Source: Oreohelix idahoensis
Lineage: Eukaryota; Mollusca; Gastropoda; Stylommatophora; Oreohelicidae
DNA: 64,000 nucleotides
Assembly (NCBI GenBank): GCA_024509875.1
Contig: JAMPIV010015253.1
Coordinates: 35,001 to 99,000, forward strand
Direction: 5' to 3'
Notes under the pieces: generated by a model
What the model was told of the DNA's origin: nothing
What the model saw: the letters and a program-made list of their open reading frames with translations, nothing else
Database searches by the model: none
Shown: positions 1-12,424 of the stretch, piece by piece
How the letters are laid out: each line of letters opens with the position of its first letter
How positions within the stretch are numbered: the stretch's first letter is position 1
Position numbers and translations under genes: made by a program

Positions 1-1969
1 GTGAAGGTATATATATATATCTATTAAGTGTAGTGTATTATATATCACCTTACTTGCTACCACATATCTATATATCTCAGTCAGAATTATTCTGGAATAG
101 TGTGATGACTACGTTATGTGTCTAGGGTATGTGTATGATGAAGTGTAAGTCACAACAACAGACAGATAAACAATTTAATTTAATCCACTACTCTTAACAA
201 CACTGTGACACTCACATACATATAACACTCTATGAGAATATCTTAAAGAAGTCACTCGTAACTTTTCAAATAACAATATGTATTCATTACTGGCATGAAT
301 GAATATGTGTCCTGATTCAACTACAAGGGAACCAGGAATCACAATCAATTTAAATTACAAGTTATGTACAGAATGTATTTAATATGAATATTGTAGTGAC
401 ATATATTATTACAAATGTTCTATGTGTGTCAGTTGTGTAGTAGTAAAATGAGGTAATACTGGTTTTGTTTTGTTCAAGCTCTGTTGGTATTTGTCATCAT
501 GACTTCAATAGTTTGTCTTTAGGGACTAGTATTGGAGATGTTCACAGTTCCTGATTTTAAGACAAGTAAATTCCCCTCTTAATGTTAATTTTACAAAGTC
601 AGTTCAAGATGAGGGGACATAATGTTGAGCTCAGCTGGCCAAGTTAGCTTATCTGGCGTGATGGCGGCAGGAAAGGACTCCTCTGCTCGAATTCTCCTCT
701 GGGCTCTGGAGACACCTCACTGATAGCTAAAAGGACCAAGGAGTATGCTGTCCGACACTGGATTCAGCAAAGCTCTGACTAGGTGCTGCTCAGTACCATC
801 AAGGCCACTGTCCCACAATTCATACGAATAAACACAGATACGTTGATTAGCAATGAATTCTGGCACAAACTGGCACAAATTCCCATCTGCTTATCTTCCA
901 GGCTTTTATTTAGCCAAATATAAGCTGGCTTCAACGCACTGATGCTTTATCAATCTTATTTAAACAAGTGGTTTCGAACTAACGCTCCCAAGTGTGTATA
1001 TCAGCGAGTCTGACCAATGAGCCCCGTTTCGACAAGTGTTTGAAAAAATGTTACCTTTCCCCGTTTCCCCTAACAACCAAGATAGTATTTATAGCCCGAC
1101 CAATCGTGGTTAGGCTTTCATTTGTTGCGCTCCAATCAATTTGGAGTTTACATGGTAGGCTATTTCTGTAACGTAAATTTTTTTCAAACACGTTAAAAAA
1201 AAAAATCTTATGAGCAGAAATGATTTTATGCTGTCAGGCACCCCCAATATTTTATTTTGGGTATAATTTATTAATTCCTGGACTATTTGCGTAACGTTTT
1301 ACATATTATTTGTCAGCAAGCCCTAAGGAACCCAAAATACAAATTTAAAGGAGCTACGTGGCTGCATTCAAAATATGCAATTTCTTCTACCTCCTGTTTC
1401 GAAGATGTGCTGTCTGGGTACTGTTATGTTTTCAACCGTAAACCCATCTAATGTTATCTTTTCTAATAAGAGTTTTTTTTTATGATTTATAAACCTAACT
1501 CTGGGAAAGGGTAGTGTATTTTATCACTGTCCGTCTGAAAAAAAATTAGTGCATGTAGACTTACACGCGTGATGGCAGCATTTGTGTATCGCGCGACGCG
1601 TGTTGCATGCGTTCCTGATTTTCAGCCCTCCCTCTCTCTTTATCCTTTTGTCCATCTGTTCGTTCGTTTTGGTAACGCAGTATAATTAATGTTAGGATTA
1701 ATTTAGGTCATTACGCAGTACGTCTCAATGTTTTTCTTAGAAATGCAGCACACGTTTCATTGAAGAAGGCGGGTAATAATACAGTAAGCTTTTATATCAA
1801 CGTGAAAGCGTTACAATTTGCAGACGAAGCAGAAAACAAGGGGGATTTCGAGTACATTCTTTGTGACAGCACTGTTATTTTCCCATTGCTCTTCTCTTTA
1901 TTAATTTTATTTGTTAGGCTTTATATTTACCTAATAATTTATATATGTGGATTAGAATATTTCACGACA
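1..1969 (-). repeat. 3' LTR of copy A (window-truncated)
   Basis: Base 1 corresponds to base 6249 of the next LTR, so about 62 bases of the outer end are missing. The inner end is ATTTCACGACA followed by a polypurine tract on the minus strand. It is almost identical to 6187-8213, with scattered single-base and homopolymer changes. The small plus-strand reading frame near its inner end (1760-2131) lies in LTR and PPT sequence and recurs in every LTR copy; I do not call it a gene. Confidence 0.92.
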
Positions 1970-1984
1970 CCTCCCCTCTTAAAA
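1970..1984 (-). other. polypurine tract of copy A
   Basis: On the minus strand this reads TTTTAAGAGGGGAGG immediately before the LTR start TGTCGTGAAAT. This is the expected position for plus-strand DNA priming. The same tract is at 8214-8228 in copy B. Confidence 0.8.
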
Positions 1985-2036
1985 CAGACATTATATGTCA
2001 GTCCTTTATTCTATATACACATAGAGAAATTTATTA

Positions 2037-3939
2037 TTATTTCTGGGGTTTACGGTGATTCTCATCACACGGATGGCGGCTTAAAAGATCCGCTCCCAAA
2101 TTGGTTTTTCCAGATATATACTCAATGCTAAAATTATATGGAGCCAGAAGTAAAGACCATCGGAGTAACCTAGAGTTCTCATGCTTAGCCTGTGCTAGAA
2201 ACGATAAAGGTTTGTGATCTGTTTGCAACTTAAATGCCTTCCCATATAGATAAATATTGAATTTCTTTATTGCCCATATTACTGCAAGACATTCTTTTTC
2301 GCTAGTTGAGTAGTTGATTTCAGCTTTATTCAACTTTCTGCTAGCATATGCCACTGGGCTTAATTCCCCATCCAATGCATCTGATTTCTGTAGTAGAGTT
2401 GCACCTAACCCAATATTACTTGCATCCGTCCTTACTATGAATTCTTGACTTAAGTCAGGTAATTTCAAAATGGGTTTACTTGTGAGCTTTTCCTTCAATT
2501 CTTGGTAAGTCATTTTCACATTGTGGTGTCCATGTAATGCGATCTGGAAGTCCTTTACGTGTCAATTCAGTTAACGGTGCACATATGGAATTAAAGTTCT
2601 TGATATACTTCTGGTAGAAACCACATAATGAGACAAAGGATCTCACGTCCTTCTTGGTTTGTGGTCTCGGGGCTTTCTGTAGTTTTTTTCTAAATTCTTT
2701 GGGTCAGGGGTCATATTTCCCTGATAAACTGTGTGTCCCAAAAAATTCAATTCTTTACATCCAACGCAACATTTGGTTGGACGGGCTGTTAAATTTGCCT
2801 CCCTAAGTCGATCAAACAGCATGTTCAGAGAGTCAATGTGTTCCTCAAATGTTTCTGTTGCTATAAGGATATCATCCATAAAATTTGTTATACAGGGATT
2901 ATTCAGAGGATCCAATAATTTTCTCATCATTCTAGAGAAGACACTAGGCGCATTCTTCAATCCAAATGGCAATCTATTAAACTCATAGTGTCCTTCTGAG
3001 GTACTAAAAGCTAGGTAGGGTCTAACCTCAGGCTTTACTGGAATCTGATAGTATCCTTTACTCAGATCCACTTTTGAGAAATATTTAGCTTTATTTAGTC
3101 TGGCAAACAGCTGATTTGTATCCGGCAATGGATCCACCTGTCCTTCTGTAATAGCATTCAGTCTCCTGTAATCTATACAGAGTCTATGTTCTCCAGAGGG
3201 CTTCCTTAAGAGTACAACACCGGAACTATACGAAGACTCACTGTGCGAAATAATTCCTTCCTTCAACAGATAGTCTATCTCTTCCTTCAAAGCTTTCTCC
3301 TTAGCAAACGGAATCGAATATGGTTTCATACAGACAGGTGTGGAGTCTATTAGTTTCATATCATATTCCAATAGGTTTGTATGCCCTGGTCGGTCTGTTA
3401 ACACCTCTGCATGATTATTTAGAACCTGTTGCACTCTCTCTTTCTGAGTTTTCGTTAAATGTGTACTGATTTTCACCTGTGCTGCTGTCTCACAGGGGTG
3501 TAATGGATATTCAAATGATGAAAGTGGTTCCTTTTTCATCTCCATGGCGATGGACAAGGTCAACAAGTGTGTCTCTTCCCTGATGTTCTCTTTCCAAATA
3601 TTTCTTCAGGAGATTCACATGATAGATTTTTTCTTTCCCCTTCTTATCTATCTTATAATTTGTTCTAGACACCTTCTCTAAAACTGTATATGGACCCTGC
3701 CATCCAATTTGTAACTTATTCTGACTCCCAGGCAAAAGAAGCAGTACTTTCTCTCCCACAGCCAAATTTCTGTCTTTCGCCTTCCTGTTATAATAGGCAG
3801 CATGTTTCTTCCTGGCTTGTTTCAAATTTTCATTGGCAAGTTTCCAGCCAGTTTTCAACCGAGTGGTCAGCTCATTCACATATTGGTATGAAGATGTAAT
3901 GTTTTCCTCTGCCTTTTCATCAGTCCACGTTCTTAACAA
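2037..3939 (-). pseudogene. pol: copy A pol: integrase C-terminus - reverse transcriptase - RNase H, frameshifted
   Basis: Three blocks read in order on the minus strand. First (3939-3511) is the end of integrase with a GPY/F module (WQGPYTVLEKV, then YHVNLLKKY). Second (3566-2643) is reverse transcriptase with the palm motif FMDD and the LPFGLKNAPSVF block. Third (2519-2037) is RNase H with RTDASN, the glutamate helix TSEKECLAVIWAI, TDHKPL and GADLLSRHP, ending at a stop just before the polypurine tract. Compared with copy B, extra bases near 3580, 2687 and 2513 break the frame, so no continuous product is expected. Integrase before RT and RNase H at the very end is the Gmr1-type order. No integrase catalytic core precedes the GPY/F module. 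Confidence 0.9.
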
Positions 3940-4041
3940 AGCTACATATGGACCTTTAATTGTGTGGACCTATTTGTCCATGCACCGGTATGGTCTCTTC
4001 CACTCGAAGCTTTATAGTGATGATTTTTCCTCCCAGAATTA

Positions 4042-5984
4042 TCATTCACAAAAACGACCGCTACCAATTTTTCTTTTGGGGCTGTCTCCCCACTTAAAAT
4101 TCTTGATGAGAGATTTCCTCTCTACATCCTCTTCCTCCAGTTTGTTTAAGTCCGATTGAGGGATTTTCGGCTTATCCTGGGGTAAGACATCTGTTTGCAC
4201 TCTCCGCATAGTGGCCATTGTAAAACAGTTAAGTGAAGCTTGTCCGTGAAAAGGGGCTTCCCATTCCATTTGGTCCACTTTATCAAATCTATTTTTCTTT
4301 TTATTGTCAGGCCTAATTTTGCCCCGGGGCGTATCCAGGTCCTGATCCATGTTCCCACTTGTGGGTGTTCCCTCATGTGCTATGCTACACCTTTCTACAA
4401 AATTCTCAATGTCCCATCTTGCTTTGGGCCAATAATAATTGTGAGCCACCTTTTGAATGATGGTACCTATCTTCTCATGGTCCCCATCTGGTTTCACATG
4501 TAGGCTCCTTATTAAGTCTGTCCTATATCTCTTTGGAAGAACCAGCTGTCCGTGACCATTGGATCTAACTCCAGTCTTCCTATACATCAACTTGTTTTTC
4601 ATGTAAAAATCTCCCTTGCCTGGAGTTGTATGACAAGTTGACAATTTTCTGAAACAAGGCTTGAGTGTTTTATCCCCAGCCTGTGCCTTCCTCATCTCTT
4701 CTGGAGTGGTATCCAACATAATATCCTCCTCCTGTCTTGAGGTCGACCTGACCTGAAGGGTTGCCATATACACAGGTTTCCTTCTGCACCGGTCAGTGTC
4801 ATGATTGTCCATCTGACAATTCTTACACCACCTTTTTCCTTGGTTGAAAGATTTTCTTTCATTATATTTCCTTTCATCGAATTGTGGGAATTTATTTTTA
4901 TTTTCATACCGTGGCCTATCAAATTGGTGCTTACCTTTATTTTGATCCTTAGGATCAAATTTATTAAAGTTCTGTGGTGCCCTAAAGTTATCCACCTGTT
5001 TCTTTTTATTACCTGTTACCTCTGCTTGAGCTGCTTGATACCTTTCAGCAACATTTAGCAACTCACCCAGCCTCTCTGCACCTTGTTCCATGAGAAACTT
5101 TCTCAGGTCTGGAGCCATGGACTCTCTTAGTTGCTCTATAAGGACCATTTCCTTAAGATCTTGGGTTTTCCCCAGAGAAGTCCATTTCTCCAAGTATGTC
5201 TCTATTCGTGCAGAGAACTGGTGATAGGTTTCACCTGACAGTAGTTTAGCATTCCTAAATTTTTTCCTGTAAAACTCTGCATTCTTTTCATACCTTAACA
5301 AAAGAGCCTGCTTTAGCATGTCATAATTTTCCTGATCACCTCTGCTCATTTTTGCAAAAACTTCATAAGCTGCCCCACGAAGTCCCTGAGATAACTTTAA
5401 GCTCCACCTTTCTCTCTCTAACCCATACGTGGTAGCTAATAGCTCATACCTATTCAGGTAGCTCTCTATATCATCGTCTTTCTCAACAAAATGATCTAAA
5501 TGAAAATTCATAGCTGAGGTTGAGGCTCCTTGAGTAACCGTAGCATCAGAGGCAAAGGGACTGGCACCATTTCAGGAGCATGGCCTTGAAACTCAAACTC
5601 CCTTAGTCGTAATTCATGTTCCCTTTGTAATCTTTTCTCCTCCTTTTCTGCTTCCCTCTCTGCAGCTAATTTCCTGTCTTCTCTTTCTGCAGTCAATCTT
5701 CTTTCTTCTGCTTCCAATTTCTTAGCCTCAGCCTCAATCTGCAACCTCTTAGTCTCAGCCTCAGCTTCAAACTGTAACTTCTTAGTCTCAGCCTCAGCTT
5801 CAAATTGTAACTTCTTAATTTCCCTGTCAGCCTCTAACTTTCTTTCGGCTTCAAACCTTCTTTCTTCGCGTTCAATAAATTTGTCACATTCCGTAGTAAC
5901 ATAGGCAACCATAACTTGCCCATCTAATCCTAACTCTTTTGCAGTCTGAACAGCAGCAGATCGAAACTTGGCCAGGTCCGCCAT
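4042..5984 (-). pseudogene. gag: copy A gag with integrase zinc-finger remnant, frameshifted
   Basis: The first reading frame (5984-5508, 158 aa) is a charged EA/EK-rich coiled coil with near-repeats of about 10 residues. One T fewer than copy B near 5572 breaks the frame. The second frame (5511-4042, 489 aa) continues with a capsid-like helical region, a basic N/K-rich stretch and one CX2CX4HX4C zinc knuckle (about 4788-4829). Directly after the knuckle comes an integrase HHCC-type module (LHVKP..DH, YYWP, C..), in which the last cysteine position appears to be histidine. A roughly 100-residue tail that I do not recognise fills the space where an integrase core should be. No DTG/DSG protease motif lies between knuckle and HHCC module. 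An extra A near 4050 ends the frame early relative to copy B. Confidence 0.85.
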
Positions 5985-6161
5985 TGTCTATCATGTAAAT
6001 TTCTACAATGTCTAACCAACAATTCAAATTCTAAATATATATAATGGACAACACAGGCACCGTGAGCTCAACCTTATTTTATTCCACCCAAGGATACCTT
6101 TTAATTCTTATATTCCCTGAAGTGAATTACCCCCACTATTTTTAATAGGGAAAGATTCAAA

Positions 6162-6181
6162 ATCCCAAGAGCGAGACCCCA
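6162..6181 (-). other. primer binding site, copy A
   Basis: The minus strand reads TGGGGTCTCGCTCTTGGGAT five bases inside the LTR border. TGG at the start and the position next to the 5' LTR fit a tRNA primer site. It resembles the proline-tRNA sites used by many gypsy elements and retroviruses, but I cannot assign the tRNA. Confidence 0.7.
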
Positions 6182-6186
6182 ATATA

Positions 6187-8213
6187 TGTGGTGAAGTGGG
6201 ATGTTATAAATATTTATAGGGGACTTAGTGTACTGACTGAGATCAGCTGTGAAGGTATATATATATCTAATAAGTGTAGTGTATTATATATCACCTTACT
6301 TGCTACCACATATCTATATATCTCAGTCAGAATTATTCTGGAATAGTGTGATGACTACGTTATGTGTCTAGGGTATGTGTATGATGAAGTGTAAGTCACA
6401 ACAACAGACAGATAAACAATTTAATTTAATCCACTACTCTTAACAACACTGTGACACTCACATACATATAACACTCTATGAGAATATCTTAAAGAAGTCA
6501 CTCGTAACTTTTCAAATAACAATATGTATTCATTACTGGCATGAATGAATATGTGTCCTGATTCAACTACAAGGGAACCAGGAATCACAATCAATTTAAA
6601 TTACAAGTTATGTACAGAATGTATTTAATATGAATATTGTAGTGACATATATTATTACAAATGTTCTATGTGTGTCAGTTGTGTAGTAGTAAAATGAGGT
6701 AATACTGGTTTTGTTTTGTTCAAGCTCTGTTGGTATTTGTCATCATGACTTCAATAGTTTGTCTTTAGGGACTAGTATTGGAGATGTTCACAGTTCCTGA
6801 TTTTAAGACAAGTAAATTCCCCTCTTAATGTTAATTTTACAAAGTCAGTTCAAGATGAGGGGACATAATGTTGAGCTCAGCTGGCCAAGTTAGCTTATCT
6901 GGCGTGATGGCGGCAGGAAAGGACTCCTCTGCTCGAATTCTCCTCTGGGCTCTGGAGACACCTCACTGATAGCTAAAAGGACCAAGGAGTATGCTGTCCG
7001 ACACTGGATTCAGCAAAGCTCTGACTAGGTGCTGCTCAGTACCATCAAGACCACTGTCCCACAATTCATACGAATAAACACAGATACGTTGATTAGCAAT
7101 GAATTCTGGCACAAACTGGCACAAATTCCCATCTGCTTATCTTCCAGGCTTTTATTTAGCCAAATATAAGCTGGCTTCAACGCACTGATGCTTTATCAAT
7201 CTTATTTAAACAAGTGGTTTCGAACTAACGCTCCCAAGTGTGTATATCAGCGAGTCTGACCAATGAGCCCCGTTTCGACAAGTGTTTGAAAAAATGTTAC
7301 CTTTCCCCGTTTCCCCTAACAACCAAGATAGTATTTATAGCCCGACCAATCGTGGTTAGGCTTTCATTTGTTGCGCTCCAATCAATTTGGAGTTTACATG
7401 GTAGGCTATTTCTGTAACGTAAATTTTTTTCAAACATGTTAAAAAAAAATCTTATGAGCAGAAATGATTTTATGCTGTCAGGCACCCCCAATATTTTATT
7501 TTGGGTATAATTTATTAATTCCTGGACTATTTGCGTAACGTTTTACATATTATTTGTCAGCAAGCCCTAAGGAACCCAAAAATACAAATTTAAAGGAGCT
7601 ACGTGGCTGCATTCAAAATATGCAATTTCTTCTACCTCCTGTTTCGAAGATGTGCTGTCTGGGTACTGTTATGTTTTCAACCGTAAACCCATCTAATGTT
7701 ATCTTTTCTAATAAGAGTTTTTTTATGATTTATAAACCTAACTCTGGGAAAGGGTAGTGTATTTTATCACTGTCCGTCTGAAAAAAAATTAGTGCATGTA
7801 GACTTACACGCGTGATGGCAGCATTTGTGTATCGCGCGACGCGTGTTGCATGCGTTCCTGATTTTCAGCCCTCCCCTCTCTCTTTATCCTTTTGTCCATC
7901 TGTTCGTTCGTTTTGGTAACGCAGTATAATTAATGTTAGGATTAATTTAGGTCATTACGCAGTACGTCTCAATGTTTTTCTTAGAAATGCAGCACACGTT
8001 TCATTGAAGAAGGCGGGTAATAATACAGTAAGCTTTTATATCAACGTGAAAGCGTTACAATTTGCAGACGAAGCAGAAAACAAGGGGGATTTCGAGTACA
8101 TTCTTTGTGACAGCACTGTTATTTTCCCATTGCTCTTCTCTTTATTAATTTTATTTGTTAGGCTTTATATTTACCTAATAATTTATATATGTGGATTAGA
8201 ATATTTCACGACA
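6187..8213 (-). repeat. shared LTR between copies A and B (2,027 bp)
   Basis: Bounded by the imperfect inverted ends TGTGGTGAAGT and ATTTCACGACA. It is flanked on the left by the copy A primer site and on the right by the copy B polypurine tract, so it is 5' LTR for A and 3' LTR for B. No target duplication separates the two copies. It is unusually long for a gypsy LTR. No protein is convincingly encoded. Confidence 0.93.
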
Positions 8214-8228
8214 CCTCCCCTCTTAAAA
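8214..8228 (-). other. polypurine tract of copy B
   Basis: Same purine run as at 1970-1984, directly inside the shared LTR. It marks the 3' end of the copy B internal region. Confidence 0.78.
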
Positions 8229-8280
8229 CAGACATTATATGTCAGTCCTTTATTCTATATACACATAGAGAAATTTATTA

Positions 8281-10179
8281 TTATTTCTGGGGTTTACGGT
8301 GATTCTCATCACACGGATGGCGGCTTAAAAAATCCGCTCCCAAATTGGTTTTTCCAGATATATACTCAATGCTAAAATTATATGGAGCCAGAAGTAAAGA
8401 CCATCGGAGTAACCTAGAGTTCTCATGCTTAGCCTGTGCTAGAAACGATAAAGGTTTGTGATCTGTTTGCAACTTAAATGCCTTCCCATATAGATAAATA
8501 TTGAATTTCTTTATTGCCCATATTACTGCAAGACATTCTTTTTCGCTAGTTGAGTAGTTGATTTCAGCTTTATTCAACTTTCTGCTAGCATATGCCACTG
8601 GGCTTAATTCCCCATCCAATGCATCTGATTTCTGTAGTAGAGTTGCACCTAACCTAATATTACTTGCATCCGTCCTTACTATGAATTCTTGACTTAAGTC
8701 AGGTAATTTCAAAATGGGTTTACTTGTGAGCTTTTCCTTCAATTCTTGGTAAGTCATTTCACATTGTGGTGTCCATGTAATGCGATCTGGAAGTCCTTTA
8801 CGTGTCAATTCAGTTAACGGTGCACATATGGAATTAAAGTTCTTGATATACTTCTGGTAGAAACCACATAATGAGACAAAGGATCTCACGTCCTTCTTGG
8901 TTTGTGGTCTCGGGGCTTTCTGTAGTTTTTCTAAATTCTTTGGGTCAGGGGTCATATTTCCCTGATAAACTGTGTGTCCCAAAAATTCCAATTCTTTACA
9001 TCCAACGCAACATTTGGTTGGACGGGCTGTTTAATTTGCCTCCCTAAGTCGATCAAACAGCATGTTCAGAGAGTCAATGTGTTCCTCAAATGTTTCTGTT
9101 GCTATAAGGATATCATCCATAAAATTTGTTATACAGGGATTATTCAGAGGATCCAATAATTTTCTCATCATTCTAGAGAAGACACTAGGCGCATTCTTCA
9201 ATCCAAATGGCAATCTATTAAACTCATAGTGTCCTTCTGAGGTACTAAAAGCTAGGTATGGTCCAACCTCAGGCTTTACTGGAATCTGATAGTATCCTTT
9301 ACTCAGATCCACTTTTGAGAAATATTTAGCTTTATTTAGTCTGGCAAACAGCTGATTTGTATCCGGCAATGGATCCACCTGTCCTTCTGTAATAGCATTC
9401 AGTCTCCTGTAATCTATACAGAGTCTATGTTCTCCAGAGGGCTTCCTTAAGAGTACCACACCGGCACTATACGAAGACTCACTGTGCGAAATAATTCCTT
9501 CCTTCAACAGATAGTCTATCTCTTCCTTCAAAGCTTTCTCGTTAGCAAACGGAATCGAATATGGTTTCATACAGACAGGTGTGGGGTCTATCAGTTTCAT
9601 ATCATATTCCAATAGGTTTGTATGCCCTGGTCGGTCTGTTAACACCTCTGCGTGATTATTTAGAACCTGTTGCACTCTCTCTTTCTGAGTTTTCGTTAAA
9701 TGTGTACTGATTTTCACCTGTGCTGCTGTCTGACAGGGGTGTAATGGATATTCAAATGATGAAAGTGGTTCCTTTTTCATCTCCATGGCGATGGACAAGG
9801 TCAACAAGTGTGTCTCTTCCTGATGTTCTCTTTCCAAATATTTCTTCAGGAGATTCACATGATAGATTTTTTCTTTCCCCTTCTTATCTATCTTATAATT
9901 TGTTCTAGACACCTTCTCTAAAACTGTATATGGACCCTGCCATCCAATTTGTAACTTATTCTGACTCCCAGGCAAAAGAAGCAGTACTTTCTCTCCCACA
10001 GCCAAATTTCTGTCTTTCGCCTTCCTGTTATAATAGGCAGCATGTTTCTTCCTGGCTTGTTTCAAATTTTCATTGGCAAGTTTCCAGCCAGTTTTCAACC
10101 GAGTGGTCAGCTCATTCACATATTGGTATGAAGATGTAATGTTTTCCTCTGCCTTTTCATCAGTCCACGTTCTTAACAA
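8281..10179 (-). pseudogene. pol: copy B pol: integrase C-terminus - RT - RNase H, one nonsense codon
   Basis: On the minus strand one frame runs through the integrase GPY/F module, reverse transcriptase (FMDD) and RNase H (RTDASN, TDHKPL, GADFLSRHP). The only break is a TAA at 9031-9033, where copy A has TTA (Leu), just after the RT core. Copy B is otherwise continuous over about 630 codons. The pol frame is -1 relative to the gag frame that stops at 10182. A frameshift junction would fit, but I see no classic slippery heptamer. Integrase catalytic core and protease are absent, as in copy A. Confidence 0.9.
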
Positions 10180-10181
10180 AG

Positions 10182-12222
10182 CTACATATGGACCTTTAAT
10201 TGTGTGGACCTATTTGTCCATGCACCGGTATGGTCTCTTCCACTCGAAGCTTTATAGTGATGATTTTTCCTCCCAGAATTATCATTCACAAAACGACCGC
10301 TACCAATTTTTCTTTTGGGGCTGTCTCCCCACTTAAGATTCTTGATGAGAGATTTCCTCTCTACATCCTCTTCCTCCAGTTTGTTTAAGTCCGATTGAGG
10401 GATTTTCGGCTTATCCTGGGGTAAGACATCTGTTTGCACTCTCCGCATAGTGGCCATTGTAAAACAGTTAAGTGAAGCTTGTCCGTGAAAAGGGGCTTCC
10501 CATTCCATTTGGTCCACTTTATCAAATCTATTTTTCTTTTTATTGTCAGGCCTAATTTTGCCCCGGGGCGTATCCAGGTCCTGATCCATGTTCCCACTTG
10601 TGGGTGTTCCCTCATGTGCTATGCTACACCTTTCTACAAAATTCTCAATGTCCCATCTTGCTTTGGGCCAATAATAATTGTGAGCCACCTTTTGAATGAT
10701 GGTACCTATCTTCTCATGGTCCCCATCTGGTTTCACATGTAGGCTCCTTATTAAGTCTGTCCTATATCTCTTTGGAAGAACCAGCTGTCCGTGACCATTG
10801 GATCTAACTCCAGTCTTCCTATACATCAACTTGTTTTTCATGTAAAAATCTCCCTTGCCTGGAGTTGTATGACAAGTTGACAATTTTCTGAAACAAGGCT
10901 TGAGTGTTTTATCCCCAGCCTGTGCCTTCCTCATCTCTTCTGGAGTGGTATCTAACATAATATCCTCCTCCTGTCTTGAGGTCGACCTGACCTGAAGGGT
11001 TGCCATATACACAGGTTTCCTTCTGCACCGGTCAGTGTCATGATTGTCCATCTGACAATTCTTACACCACCTTTTTCCTTGGTTGAAAGATTTTCTTTCA
11101 TTATATTTCCTTTCATCGAATTGTGGGAATTTATTTTTATTTTCATACCGTGGCCTATCAAATTGGTGCTTACCTTTATTTTGATCCTTAGGATCAAATT
11201 TATTAAAGTTCTGTGGTGCCCTAAAGTTATCCACCTGTTTCTTTTTATTACCTGTTACCTCTGCTTGAGCTGCTTGATACCTTTCAGCAACATTTAGCAA
11301 CTCACCCAGCCTCTCTGCACCTTGTTCCATGAGAAACTTTCTCAGGTCTGGAGCCATGGACTCTCTTAATTGCTCTATAAGGACCATTTCCTTAAGATCT
11401 TGGGTTTTCCCCAGAGAAGTCCATTTCTCCAAGTATGTCTCTTCGTGCAGAGAACTGGTGATAGGTTTCACCTGACAGTAGTTTAGCATTCCTAAATTTT
11501 TTCCTGTAAAACTCTGCATTCTTTTCATACCTTAACAAAAGAGCCTGCTTTAGCATGTCATAATTTTCCTGATCACCTCTGCTCATTTTTGCAAAAACTT
11601 CATAAGCTGCCCCACGAAGTCCCTGAGATAACTTTAAGCTCCACCTTTCTCTCTCTAACCCATACGTGGTAGCTAATAGCTCATACCTATTCAGGTAGCT
11701 CTCTATATCATCGTCTTTCTCAACAAAATGATCTAAATGAAAATTCATAGCTGAGGTTGAGGCTCCTTGAGTAACCGTAGCATCAGAGGCAAAGGGACTG
11801 GCACCATTTTCAGGAGCATGGCCTTGAAACTCAAACTCCCTTAGTCGTAATTCATGTTCCCTTTGTAATCTTTTCTCCTCCTTTTCTGCTTCCCTCTCTG
11901 CAGCTAATTTCTTCTCTTCCCTTTCTGCAGTCAATCTTCTTTCTTCTGCTTCCAATTTCTTAGCCTCAGCCTCAATCTGCAACCTCTTAGTCTCAGCCTC
12001 AGCTTCAAACTGTAACTTCTTAGTCTCAGCCTCAGCTTCAAATTGTAACTTCTTAATTTCCCTGTCAGCCTCTAACTTTCTTTCGGCTTCAAACCTTCTT
12101 TCTTCGCGTTCAATAAATTTGTCACATTCCGTAGTAACATAGGCAACCATAACTTGCCCATCTAATCCTAACTCTTTTGCAGTCTGAACAGCAGCAGATC
12201 GAAACTTGGCCAGGTCCGCCAT
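10182..12222 (-). pseudogene. gag: copy B gag with integrase zinc-finger remnant, frameshifted
   Basis: The first frame (12222-11392, 276 aa) joins the N-terminal EA/EK coiled coil to the capsid-like region without the break seen in copy A. A two-base loss near 11440 relative to copy A then shifts the frame. The second frame (to 10182) carries the CX2CX4HX4C knuckle, the degenerate HHCC module and the same unrecognised tail. It reads on about 40 residues further than copy A because it lacks the extra A. Start chosen at the ATG heading MADLAKF, the same in both copies, about 200 bases from the primer site. Confidence 0.86.
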
Positions 12223-12399
12223 TGTCTATCATGTAAATTTCTACAATGTCTAACCAACAATTCAAATTCTAAATATATATAATGGACAACACAGGCACCG
12301 TGAGCTCAACCTTATTTTATTCCACCCAAGGATACCTTTTAATTCTTATATTCCCTGAAGTGAATTACCCCCAATATTTTTAATAGGGAAAGATTCAAA

Positions 12400-12419
12400 A
12401 TCCCAAGAGCGAGACCCCA
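12400..12419 (-). other. primer binding site, copy B
   Basis: Identical to the copy A site, five bases from the LTR border on the minus strand. Confidence 0.7.
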
Positions 12420-12424
12420 ATATA

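Larger units (their letters stand above)
1..8213 (-). mobile_element. Ty3/gypsy LTR retrotransposon, copy A (Gmr1-like domain order)
   Basis: Reading on the minus strand: 5' LTR (6187-8213), primer binding site, coiled-coil/capsid Gag, integrase remnants, reverse transcriptase, RNase H, polypurine tract, 3' LTR (1-1969, its outer 60 or so bases lie outside the window). Copy B to the right repeats the whole unit with a period near 6.24 kb and shares the LTR at 6187-8213. Seen directly: direct-repeat LTRs, PBS, PPT and Gag/Pol motifs. Known: integrase upstream of RT is the order described for Gmr1-type gypsy elements. Odd: no protease motif and no integrase D,D-35-E core, so the copy looks non-autonomous. 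Frameshifts also make it inactive. Confidence 0.93.

Noticed and set aside
1760..2131. Plus-strand frame of 123 residues, repeated near 8004 and 21519
   Set aside because: It lies across the LTR end and, in two copies, into antisense RNase H. It recurs only because the LTR recurs.
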